A stretch of DNA of 64,000 nt, taken from contig CAYQTJ010000002.1 in the NCBI GenBank assembly GCA_964420395.1, positions 11,486-75,485 on the forward strand. Reading direction: 5' to 3'. The notes under the pieces are model-generated. The model was not told the DNA's origin. It saw only the letters and a list, made by a program, of their open reading frames with translations, and made no database searches. The position numbers were made by a program, and so were the translations under genes. Positions 35,799 through 44,214 of this stretch are shown in pieces (within the stretch, counting starts at the first letter, position 1; each line of letters opens with the position of its first letter). Source of the DNA: CAVSZB01 sp964420395. Its GTDB lineage: Bacteria; Krumholzibacteriota; Krumholzibacteriia; LZORAL124-64-63.

Positions 35799-38150
35799 AT
35801 GCACCACCCCCATCGCCAGGCGCCGATCCGTCTCCCGCTGGCCGTCCTGACGGCGCTCGTCGTCGTCGCCGGGGCGGCCGGTCTGCCCGCCGCCCCGCCG
35901 CCCGCCGACGACCCGCCACCCGTCTCCCGGACCGTCGACACGGTGCCGGACGAGGCGCTCCGCCGCGGCGCCCCGGTCGTGCCGGAGCGCCCCGAGGGGG
36001 AGCCCGACGCGACGGCGCGCCGCCCCCGCATCGGCCTCGCCCTCGGCGGCGGCGGCGCCCGCGGCTTCGCCCACGTGGGGGTGCTGCGGGCCCTCGAGGA
36101 GCTGCGGATCCCGGTCGACGTCGTGGCCGGCACCAGCATGGGGGCGGTGGTGGGGGGGCTCTACGCCGTCGGCCTGACCCCCGCCCAGATCGAGTCGGCC
36201 CTCGTGGCCCTCGACTGGAACGACATCTTCTCCGACCGCCCCCACCGCGCCGACCGGTCGCTGCGCGCCAAGCTCGACGACCGCGCCGAGCTGTTCGACC
36301 TCGAGCTCGGCCTCGCCGGCGGCGGCATCGTCCTGCCGCGCGGCCTGGTCGCCGGCCAGAAGCTGGCCTTCGCCCTCCCGGTCCCCGAGCTGCTGGTCCC
36401 CCCCGCCGGCGGCTTCGACGGACTGCCGACCCCCTTCCGCGCCGTCGCCACCGACCTGCGCACCGGCGAGGCGGTGGCCATCACCGGCGGCGACCTGATG
36501 CGCGCCCTGCGCGCCAGCATGGCGGTGCCGGGCGTCTTCCCCCCGGTCGAACTGGACGGCCGCCTGCTGATGGACGGCGGCCTCTCGCTCACCGTGCCGG
36601 TGAACGTGGCCCGCGCCATGGGCGCCGACATCGTCATCGCCGTGGACGTGATCCGCCCCCTCGACCAGGCCCGCCCCGAGGACCTGAAGTCGCTCCCCGG
36701 CATCGCCCGCCAGGTCGGCGCCCTCCTGGCCCACCGGACCTCCCGCGACCAGCTCCCCCGGGCCCAGGTGGTGATCGCGCCGCCCCTCGAGCAGATGAGC
36801 AGCGGCTCCTTCGGCCAGGCTGCCTGGGCCGTCGGGCGCGGCGCCGCCGCCACCCGCGACCTGGCCGCGACCCTGGCCCCCTGGGCACTCTCGCCGGAGG
36901 AATACGCCGCCCACGAGTCCGCCCGCGCCCGCCGTCCCCAGCCCCCGGTCCACGTGGCCGCCATCGAGATCGTGAACGGCCCCCCCCTCGACGACTGGGT
37001 CATCGAGAGCCGCCTCGCCCTCGCCCCGACCCGGAGCCTCGACTGGCGCCGCCTCGACCGCGGCATCGGCCGCATCTGGGAGCTCGGCCTCTTCGAATCG
37101 GTGACGACCGAGCTGCGCCCCCAGGGCGACTCCTGGCGCCTGCGCATCCTGGCCAAAGAAAAGTCCTACGCCCCCAACGTCCTCCACTTCGGCCTCTCCC
37201 TGCAGGACGACTTCGCCGGCGACGCCCGCTACGACCTGCGAGCCAGATGGACCCGCCACGCCATCAACCCCCTCAACGGAGAGCTCCGCCTCGACGCCGC
37301 CATCGGCTCCTCACCAAGCATCGCCGCCGAGTGGTACCAACCGTTCGCCTACGACCAGAGCTCGTTCATCTCCCTCCGCGGAGAACTCGGCACCACCCGC
37401 CACACCCTGCACGAGGAAGGCACCCACCCCGCCGACTACCGCCTCCACCGCGCCCAGACCGAAGCCGACCTCGGCCACCAGTTCGGCAATAAGGCCGAAC
37501 TAAGAGCCGGAGCCGTCTACGGCACCGACAGAGCCCGCCTCACGACAGGCGATGCCGACCTCTCACCACTGACCGGCAGGCACGGCGGATGGACCGCCAG
37601 CCTGACTTGGGACACGCTCGATGATCGCGGATTCCCGAAGAGGGGCGTGGCGCTGGACGCGGATTGGTACCGGGCAGAGCCAAAGCTGGCGGCACCGTTC
37701 GTGTACGACCGCGCGCAGGCGAACCTGCGCGGGTATGCAACGCTGGGGTTGAACACGCTGTGGGCAGGGGTCGAGGGCGGGAGCGATCTGCGGACGGGGA
37801 TGCCGGAGTTCGACCGGTTCAGGCCGGGGGGCCTGTTCTCGTTCTCGGGGTATCGGGAGGGGCGGTTGGCGGGGGCGACATATGGCGTGACGAGAGCGGG
37901 GTATTGGCGCGCGATCAATCCGCATGTGGGGAGCTTCAGGCCGCGGCATCACCTAGGGTTCTGGTTTGAGGCCGGGGATGCGTGGGAGGATCCGCTGGAG
38001 GCGCGGCTGCGGGAGTTGAAGTGGTCGGTGACGGTGGCGCTGGGAGCGAAGACGCCGGTCGGGCCGGCCTACCTGGCGTGGGCGCGGGCGGATGATGGGG
38101 GCGAGACTTGGTATCTGACGATTGGGAAAAAGCCCATGGAATCGCGATAG
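35799..38150 (+). CDS. Patatin phospholipase fused to BamA-like barrel (PlpD-type)
   Basis: 783 residues with a signal peptide at the N-terminus. Residues ~75-270 are a patatin domain: oxyanion hole G-G-G-G-A-R-G-F, nucleophile elbow G-T-S-M-G and the catalytic aspartate in M-D-G-G. A POTRA-like region (about residues 385-450) and a C-terminal beta-barrel related to BamA/TpsB follow. This is the type Vd autotransporter plan of Pseudomonas PlpD, in which the lipase is carried across the outer membrane by its own barrel. Codon bias changes sharply near 37590, from C-rich to G-rich third positions, with the frame intact. A dispersed repeat begins at the base after the stop codon. Confidence 0.9.
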   Translation: MHHPHRQAPIRLPLAVLTALVVVAGAAGLPAAPPPADDPPPVSRTVDTVPDEALRRGAPVVPERPEGEPDATARRPRIGLALGGGGARGFAHVGVLRALEELRIPVDVVAGTSMGAVVGGLYAVGLTPAQIESALVALDWNDIFSDRPHRADRSLRAKLDDRAELFDLELGLAGGGIVLPRGLVAGQKLAFALPVPELLVPPAGGFDGLPTPFRAVATDLRTGEAVAITGGDLMRALRASMAVPGVFPPVELDGRLLMDGGLSLTVPVNVARAMGADIVIAVDVIRPLDQARPEDLKSLPGIARQVGALLAHRTSRDQLPRAQVVIAPPLEQMSSGSFGQAAWAVGRGAAATRDLAATLAPWALSPEEYAAHESARARRPQPPVHVAAIEIVNGPPLDDWVIESRLALAPTRSLDWRRLDRGIGRIWELGLFESVTTELRPQGDSWRLRILAKEKSYAPNVLHFGLSLQDDFAGDARYDLRARWTRHAINPLNGELRLDAAIGSSPSIAAEWYQPFAYDQSSFISLRGELGTTRHTLHEEGTHPADYRLHRAQTEADLGHQFGNKAELRAGAVYGTDRARLTTGDADLSPLTGRHGGWTASLTWDTLDDRGFPKRGVALDADWYRAEPKLAAPFVYDRAQANLRGYATLGLNTLWAGVEGGSDLRTGMPEFDRFRPGGLFSFSGYREGRLAGATYGVTRAGYWRAINPHVGSFRPRHHLGFWFEAGDAWEDPLEARLRELKWSVTVALGAKTPVGPAYLAWARADDGGETWYLTIGKKPMESR

Positions 38151-38239
38151 GCGTTCAAGGCGCAGGAGGCCGCAGCCCAGCAAGCAGAACGCCCCCTTCG
38201 CGCGAATCGCCCAAATCAACTCGGGCGACTTGAACACGC
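38151..38239. repeat. ~90-bp dispersed repeat, copy 2
   Basis: Partner of the element at 28765-28853, in the same orientation. It begins GCGTTCAAG directly after the patatin stop codon and ends CTTGAACACGC, so it has near-complementary ends. The two copies are diverged, sharing roughly half to two-thirds of positions by eye. Confidence 0.5.
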
Positions 38240-38883
38240 AATAGATCCTACTTCCCGCACCCTGCTTCGTGAACCCTGATTCTGACACTGTGGGCGCCGC
38301 TGGTCCTGCCCGCGGAGCCAACATCTTTCAGCGTAGGACCGATCCGCAGAGAAGTTGATGGTCGCCCCGGTTTGTCATGGACCGGGGCTTCAGTTTGTGG
38401 GCCAGTAGCAACGACTTGCGCGGGCGGTTTGGGCGGCCGAAGTCTCTGGGCCGGGGAGAGACAAACGGAGAGGCCGTGACCCGGCCAAACCGCCTCCCGT
38501 GGAGTCTCGAAGTCACCCGCGGCCGCCTTCTTCAGTTTGGTTAACGCAAAGCGGTAGAGAAGAAGTCTGGTAAGGTTTCATGGGGTTCGAACCGCTGCTA
38601 CGGCTGTGGCGTGGCGGCATCGCTCACAAAATCCGATTGCAAGACATGTGAGTGGCTGATATTCCCTGCAGGGGGGTGTTGTCTGCCGTGGCCGCACAAT
38701 TCAGCGGTGTGCAAGCCGAAGTCGTCGCGTCAACGACTTCGTTCACCATAGATCCATGTGGTGTCGCCTTAGTGACTACCATCCAGGCACCCTTTCCACG
38801 CGTGTGGGTGACCAATGCCAGAATAGCATTGCTGGTCCCCTGCCTGCGCCAAGCTCTGACAGCATCGCCATGAGAGGATGACT
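38240..38883. other. 644-bp intergenic region at the left edge of a low-GC island
   Basis: No gene is visible; the open frames here are short and unlike known proteins. GC content falls across it from about 65% to about 55%. A GTTCGAACC word (38585-38593) recalls a tRNA T-arm, but no cloverleaf can be drawn around it. Promoter elements for the SpoIIE gene should lie in the last 150 bp. Confidence 0.4.
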
Positions 38884-41343
38884 ATGAGCGAAGCTCCGAA
38901 AAGGTCCCCCATTCCATCCTCCCTCCGCAAGGCGAATCCAATCGAAGAGGCGCAAGACCTCGCCAAGGAGATACTCGCCGAGTTGGGCGCCTCATCGTGC
39001 ACATTCTACTTAAGAGATCCCTTTTGGCAAAACGAGTTCCGGCTGCTGTGCATGCCAGGTGTAAAAATACGCCCGCCCATGTTTGGCTTTCTGCACCCGA
39101 TCGACGCTCGTCGCATATTGGCCTCAGGCATGGAAGAGGAATTCGTCACAGACGTTCGCTCATCTACTACCCTATTCGCCAACCACGGCGCTGTGAACTT
39201 CAAGGGGGATGAAGAGAGGAAACGCCTGTTCGGAAATTTCGTGGAACGCGAAGGCGTCATCTCGTGCGCGCGGCTCCAGTCCGGCAGCAAGAGCGGGCAG
39301 CCCACGGCCATGCTCTTCGTGAACTACGAATGCCTCCATGAGTTCTCGGAGGCCGAGGAAGCGCAACTGCGAGCCTATATGCGCATGTTCTCAGCTCTAG
39401 TCCCCGGGATCTACGGGGATATCCGGGATCATGGTTCGAGGTTGGCCGTGCTGCCTACAATTCTCGAGCCCATCCGAACCTTAAGCTCCTTGGGGCTCGA
39501 GCGCGAACCCAGTCATGTCGAGCAATGCATGATCGACATTTTGACAGCCGCCCTTGAAGCGTTCGGCATCGATCCAGAACAAGGCTGTGGGACTGCGCAC
39601 CTGCTCAACAGGAAGACAGGAAAGCTGAGTCTCTTCGCTGCTGCCCCTGCCAATCCCGGCGTGAAATCAGAACAGCTCGTGCATGACGGAGAAGGCATAA
39701 TTTCGTGGGTCGTGCACCGGAAGCGAGCGATCCTAATCGACAACATCCGCACCTCTCCCTACGCTCGCATCTATGTTCCTGGGCGCAGCAGTTTCATGAG
39801 CGAAATGGCTGTACCGTTGTTGGTGGGTGACGAGGTGCTAGGCGTTCTTAATCTCGAGTCTAGTCGACCAGGCGCCTTTCAGGACGATGACGTTCGGCTG
39901 TTCTGGTACGCGGCCACGGAAGCGGCCATAGCCATCCGGATGAACAACCTCATCAGCCAGGAGAAGCTCTTCATTCGCAATACGAGCGCCTTGCTGCACA
40001 TGTGCTACGATGCGAGCCTACACCCAGGCGCAACGGAAGCCCAGCTCGACGCTCTTGCGGACGTCGTGCGATCTTCGATGCGAGCCGACGCCTGCGACTT
40101 GTGGATTATCAACGCGGAGAGCAGCGAATACGAGACACGAGGGCTGTCGTCGCCGAGCGGCGCCGCCACGCCTCGGCCGAGGAAGAACGGCTGGAGCCGC
40201 TATGTTTCGCTTACCAATACCCCGGTGTACCTGGCGGCAATCGCGCCGGACGGATTATGCACGCCGGCCTTTTGGGACAAGGTATCGGCGCAATGGACGC
40301 GGAAGCCCGCTCGCGTGAAGTGCCCCAAGCGAGTGAATGGCCGCAAAAGTTCTGGGCGCACTGGGTGTGCGCTCGGGGTCCCAATCCCGCTTAGGGACGC
40401 AATCATCGGCGTCGCGTGGTGCCACTACTATGATCCGGGAACGATGCCGCCCGACCGCGACGGTGTTGAGCTTATAACGGGACTGGCAGCGCACGTCGGC
40501 CTCGTTCTGGATTGTCTGCAGCGCCACAAAGACATGGAGGTCGCAAAGGTTCAACAGGTGGTAGAGAAGAAGATTCAGCAGACGTTCTTCCCTTCTGGAC
40601 ACGTGGCCGCGAATCTCAACGGGCTCCTGGAGGGCTACGTATTGGCGAAGCCATGCGATGCAGAATTGGGCGGCGACTTCTACGGTGCCTGGTCCATAGA
40701 CAACGAGACCTGCGGGTTCCTGCTGGGTGATGCGAAGGGCCACGGGAAGGAGGCGGCTCTTTCGATGCTGCCGATGTACGCAACCTGCAGGGCGGTCTAC
40801 AAGGATTCGCGATCTACGGAGCGCCTCATCGAGAGACTGTCAGAAGTGTCTCGCAGTTTGAAGCTCCATGGCAGTGCGGCGTACCTTGTTCTGAGGAAGG
40901 TTGGACATCGGGTTTATGCCCTGGCTTCCGCGGCCGGTCATCATCCGTTCGTGCTTGCGCGGCACGCCGAGACGCGGGTGGAGCCGATTCCGACCAGCGG
41001 GGGTTCAGCAAATATCATACTTTTGGGAACTGACCATGAAATGTCGATCTTGCAAGATCATGTTGAACTCCAGCCCGGAGACACGATTGTCGGCTACTCA
41101 GATGGGGTGTCGGAAGCGGGAGCGCCCGACAACGAGTTCGGCGATGCTGGCGTATCTGGCGTGGTTATGGCCAATCGAAGTCAGGGTAGGATAGAGGATA
41201 TCGCGGTCGCGGTGTACGAGAAGGCCCGAGAGCACGCAGCTGGTCATCTTCGTGATGACTGCACTATTATTGTTTTAAGATTGCGGAAGGAGGGGAGAGG
41301 AGCAGCCACGCCGCCTGTCGTTGCGCATAACGGCAGGAAGTGA
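38884..41343 (+). CDS. GAF-domain PP2C phosphatase (SpoIIE/RsbU type)
   Basis: 819 residues. The ATG at 38884 has GAGAGG at a good distance; the ATG two codons earlier does not. Two to three GAF-like sensor domains fill residues ~25-560 (the clearest is ~210-370, with V-P-L-L-V-G-D-E-V-L-G-V-L-N-L-E-S). A C-terminal SpoIIE phosphatase domain follows, with metal aspartates in L-G-G-D-F-Y-G (about 598), G-D-A-K-G-H-G, Y-S-D-G-V-S-E and R-D-D-C-T-I-I-V-L. Such proteins dephosphorylate anti-anti-sigma factors in partner-switching pathways. No partner kinase or STAS protein is adjacent. GC content is clearly below that of its neighbours. Confidence 0.88.
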   Translation: MSEAPKRSPIPSSLRKANPIEEAQDLAKEILAELGASSCTFYLRDPFWQNEFRLLCMPGVKIRPPMFGFLHPIDARRILASGMEEEFVTDVRSSTTLFANHGAVNFKGDEERKRLFGNFVEREGVISCARLQSGSKSGQPTAMLFVNYECLHEFSEAEEAQLRAYMRMFSALVPGIYGDIRDHGSRLAVLPTILEPIRTLSSLGLEREPSHVEQCMIDILTAALEAFGIDPEQGCGTAHLLNRKTGKLSLFAAAPANPGVKSEQLVHDGEGIISWVVHRKRAILIDNIRTSPYARIYVPGRSSFMSEMAVPLLVGDEVLGVLNLESSRPGAFQDDDVRLFWYAATEAAIAIRMNNLISQEKLFIRNTSALLHMCYDASLHPGATEAQLDALADVVRSSMRADACDLWIINAESSEYETRGLSSPSGAATPRPRKNGWSRYVSLTNTPVYLAAIAPDGLCTPAFWDKVSAQWTRKPARVKCPKRVNGRKSSGRTGCALGVPIPLRDAIIGVAWCHYYDPGTMPPDRDGVELITGLAAHVGLVLDCLQRHKDMEVAKVQQVVEKKIQQTFFPSGHVAANLNGLLEGYVLAKPCDAELGGDFYGAWSIDNETCGFLLGDAKGHGKEAALSMLPMYATCRAVYKDSRSTERLIERLSEVSRSLKLHGSAAYLVLRKVGHRVYALASAAGHHPFVLARHAETRVEPIPTSGGSANIILLGTDHEMSILQDHVELQPGDTIVGYSDGVSEAGAPDNEFGDAGVSGVVMANRSQGRIEDIAVAVYEKAREHAAGHLRDDCTIIVLRLRKEGRGAATPPVVAHNGRK

Positions 41344-41539
41344 CTTGGCCGCGATCCGTAACGACCTTGCGGACAGACATGCGACGGGCAGGCGAGCACA
41401 GCCGGCACGCAGAACATATTTCGCGGGGCATCCTATGCGTCGCTTCTGCTCGGACATGGGTACATGACATTGAGCCATTGTCTCATATTGCCTGGCCGTG
41501 GGCGGCTCGTACAGTAAAGGCCTTTGTTGACCCCCCGAC

Positions 41540-41731
41540 GTGAGGATCGACCTTCGCAACAACTACTCGGGGATCGCGAACCGGGATTCGATCGCGAATC
41601 TCATTTGGGACGGCAATGACGATTCGAGCATCCATGCGTTTGTGGACTTCGAGCCCTTCTCCTCAACCCCCTTTCCAGCCGAGAAGAAATCCCTGGGGGG
41701 CGTGAAATCGCAGTACAGATCTCATCGATGA
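41540..41731 (+). pseudogene. C-terminal remnant of a beta-helix secreted protein, copy 1
   Basis: The 63-codon frame reads L-R-N-N-Y-S-G..., D-S-I-A-N-L-I-W-D-G-N-D-D, V-D-F-E-P-F, then EKKSLGGVKSQYR. The N-N-Y-x-G / D-S-I / V-x-F-E-P-F pattern is the last turn of right-handed beta-helix (pectate-lyase-like) proteins. The rest of the gene is absent upstream; 41344-41539 has no recognisable coding. The tail resembles that of the gene at 4288-4851. Confidence 0.6.
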
Positions 41732-41756
41732 CCGCCGAGGTGCTCCCATCGAGGCG

Positions 41757-42018
41757 ATGGATCTGACGAACAATTACTGGGGGACGACCCCTGCGGATTC
41801 GATCGCGAGCTCGATCTACTGGGCACGACAACCCGGCGATGTATGGCGACGTGCAGTTTGAGCCGTTTTCATCTGGAACGCCCCCGACCAAGGAGAAATC
41901 CCTGGGGGGCGTGAAGAGACTATTCCGACAGAAATGGTCCGGCGCGTTCCCCTCCGTCACGCTGAGAGTTGCGCTCGGGGGCCAGAGTGCTGGTGGGTGG
42001 ACGTCAGCCCAGCCTTAA
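41757..42018 (+). pseudogene. C-terminal remnant of a beta-helix secreted protein, copy 2, frameshifted
   Basis: M-D-L-T-N-N-Y-W-G-T-T-P-A-D-S-I-A-S-S-I-Y is followed near 41822 by a frame change. The new frame gives D-N-P-A-M-Y-G-D-V-Q-F-E-P-F-S-S and KEKSLGGVKRLFR, then reads on to a stop at 42016-42018. A stretch of about 20 bases around the SLGGVK codons is identical to copy 1, suggesting recent duplication or gene conversion. Confidence 0.6.
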
Positions 42019-42025
42019 GTGACGG

Positions 42026-43147
42026 CTATTCAATCGCCGATCGCACCGCCGAAACCAATTCCCCCGCCAGCAGACGCCCATTCGCCGCATGGTGGTTCAG
42101 CACACAGCCTGACACGGTCAGATCCATCGACGGCACGTGGAATGCGAACGTGTTCCAGAACCCCTGATGTCCCCAGGCCATCTTGCCATCCAGGTCCATG
42201 CACATCAGTCCCAGCCGGTAGGGGGGCGTGCCGCCGCCGGTCATGGCGGCCAGTGTTGCCTCGCTGTGCAGCACCTTGCCTTTCAGGAGCAGGCGCATGA
42301 AGAGGGCGAGGTCGTGGGTGTCGGTCAGGAGGCCGCCGCCGCCGTAGAGGTCCAGGGAGGGGTTCCAGTCGTGGGTGTCCTTGTCTCCGAAGTACTGGTG
42401 GGCGCGGGGGCCGGCGGTGGGGGGGGTGGGCTCGTTCACTTCCCACCAAGTCGAGCGTAGTCCGAGGCGCTCGAAATCCACCAATTCATGTACGGCCTGG
42501 CCGAGGTTGAGTCCGGTCATGCGTTCGATGATGCCGCCCAGCAAAACGTATCCGGAATCGGAGTACTTGTACTTCTCGCCGGGGGCGCCGATCGGGTCGC
42601 GCCATTCGACGAGGCGGCGGACCTGTTCCTCTCGGGTCCATTGGTACTGGGGGTTGGCGAGGATGGCGGCTTCGAAGCGGTCATCGGCGGGGTGCTCGTC
42701 GAGGCCGGAGGTGTGGCTCAGGACGTGGCGGAGGGTGATGGCGTTCAGGTCGTAGCCGTCACCGGCGAGCAGGGTGCGCTCCTCCTCGGTGAGGTGCTTG
42801 GCGAGAAGATCGTCGATGGACAGTTTGCCCTGCTCGGCGAGGCGGAGGATGGAGGTGGCCACGTATGTCTTCGTGTTGCTGGCGATGCGGAAGGTGTGGC
42901 GGGGGGTGAGGGGCTCCTCCGAGTCGCGGGCGGCGTGGCCGGCGGCGCCGGACCAGTCGAGGCCGAGCCTGGGGCAGATGACGGTGGCGCTGACGCCGGG
43001 GGCGGCGGGATTGGCGGCGAGGAAGGCCTCCAGTGCCCGCTGGAGGCGCGCGGTCAGGGCGGCGGGGGGCGCGCTGTTGGGCGGCGTGGCGGCGGTGGCG
43101 GGGAGCGCGCACAGGAGCGCGATGGCGGTGATCAGGGGGCGCAGCAT
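42026..43147 (-). CDS. Exported serine hydrolase, beta-lactamase class C / DD-peptidase fold
   Basis: 373 residues. A signal peptide ending near PATAA follows a GGAGG site. The catalytic motifs are S-N-T-K (SxxK, near residue 90), Y-S-D (Y-x-S/N-type, near 195) and H-Q-G (K/H-x-G-type, near 333). The closest functional classes are periplasmic D-alanyl-D-alanine carboxypeptidases and related esterases of the AmpC-like family. It is only distantly similar to the serine hydrolase at 18764. Returning GC content marks the right side of the island. Confidence 0.88.
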   Translation of the reverse strand: MLRPLITAIALLCALPATAATPPNSAPPAALTARLQRALEAFLAANPAAPGVSATVICPRLGLDWSGAAGHAARDSEEPLTPRHTFRIASNTKTYVATSILRLAEQGKLSIDDLLAKHLTEEERTLLAGDGYDLNAITLRHVLSHTSGLDEHPADDRFEAAILANPQYQWTREEQVRRLVEWRDPIGAPGEKYKYSDSGYVLLGGIIERMTGLNLGQAVHELVDFERLGLRSTWWEVNEPTPPTAGPRAHQYFGDKDTHDWNPSLDLYGGGGLLTDTHDLALFMRLLLKGKVLHSEATLAAMTGGGTPPYRLGLMCMDLDGKMAWGHQGFWNTFAFHVPSMDLTVSGCVLNHHAANGRLLAGELVSAVRSAIE

Positions 43148-43379
43148 CGGGTGCCTCCGCGGGTCGCTGGTGATGGCCGGGTGCGCTGCGGGATGGGGCC
43201 GCTGCGGCGAGTCTTCCGGTCACCGATCATGCCGCAATCGGGAGCGGCTGTTCAACTGTGCATTTCCGCGTCATCCGCCTGCGAATGAGAATGCCGATCC
43301 GGGTGTAGTTGGGCAATGCTGTCGATGACCCGCGGTCGGGTCGGGTGGGGGACTGAGGATGGGAAGGGGCGGGGGCCTT

Positions 43380-43589
43380 ATGAAGGCGACACGGGTGTTG
43401 GCGGATGCGGCGATCACTTCGGGGATCGCGCTCGTCGTGAGCGTGGCCGTCACCTGGCTCTGGAGCCTGGCGCGGCACGGCGCCGGCGTGGTGGACTGGG
43501 AGGCGTCGTTCAGGCTGGCCATCATCCTCGGCATCGCGCTGCCGTGGCTGCGGGCGCGCGAGCGGGCAGGATTGAAACGGGGATGCTGA
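43380..43589 (+). CDS. Small two-helix membrane protein
   Basis: 69 residues from the ATG at 43380 with GGGGG five bases upstream. Two hydrophobic segments (about 10-31 and 44-60) are separated by a short charged loop. No family is recognised. It is 46 bp before the DinB gene. It could be a real small protein, but support is limited to composition, ribosome site and spacing. Confidence 0.5.
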   Translation: MKATRVLADAAITSGIALVVSVAVTWLWSLARHGAGVVDWEASFRLAIILGIALPWLRARERAGLKRGC

Positions 43590-43635
43590 CCCGGTAGACT
43601 GCGGGGGCCGCCCGCTTCTGCCGAAAGGAATCGCC

Positions 43636-44160
43636 GTGCCGCGCAAGGTCCCCTGGTTCGAACGGCAGTTCAGCTTCGAGCTGCCGCTGTCCATGTTCCC
43701 GAACGTGCTGGAGCGGCTGCGGGGGACGCCGGCGCGCGTCGAGGAGCGGGTCGGCGGGCTGGCGCCCGAGCGGCTGCGGGCGCGGATCGGGGAGGCGTGG
43801 TCCATCCAGGAGAACGTCGGGCACCTGATCGAGCTCGAGAGCATCTGGATCGGACGGCTGGACGACTTCGCGCAGGGGCTCGAGCGGCTGCGTCCCGCGG
43901 ACCTGAGCAACCGCGGCACGTTCGACGCCGACTACAACGCGCGCGACACGGCGGCGGTCCTGGCGGGATTCCGGGCGATCCGGGGCGAGCTGGTGCGGCG
44001 GCTCGAGCAGCTCCCGGACGAGGCCATCGCCCGCACGGCGCTCCACCCCCGCCTGGGCACGCCGATGCGGGTCCTCGACCTGATGGTCTTCGTGGCGGAG
44101 CACGACGATCACCATCTGGCGGCGATCACGGAGATCCTGAAGACGCTTGGGAACGGCTGA
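43636..44160 (+). CDS. DinB-family metal-dependent protein
   Basis: 174 residues from a GTG start. It has the four-helix DinB/YfiT fold with three candidate metal histidines: H63 in E-N-V-G-H-L and H156/H160 in A-E-H-D-D-H-H. Family members use a nickel, zinc or other divalent ion, some for thiol transfer (bacillithiol or mycothiol dependent) and many of unknown function. The last motif is strongly conserved in the group. It precedes a lipoprotein gene by 54 bp. Confidence 0.88.
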   Translation: MPRKVPWFERQFSFELPLSMFPNVLERLRGTPARVEERVGGLAPERLRARIGEAWSIQENVGHLIELESIWIGRLDDFAQGLERLRPADLSNRGTFDADYNARDTAAVLAGFRAIRGELVRRLEQLPDEAIARTALHPRLGTPMRVLDLMVFVAEHDDHHLAAITEILKTLGNG

Positions 44161-44214
44161 CGCGCAGCCGAACTGGATTTCGCGGACGCAGGGGCGAATA
44201 CCCCGGGAGGCAAG

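Noticed and set aside
38560..38640. Possible tRNA remnant or attachment site around GTTCGAACC
   Set aside because: Only a T-arm-like word is present. No acceptor, D or anticodon stem can be formed around it, and no integrase gene is nearby.
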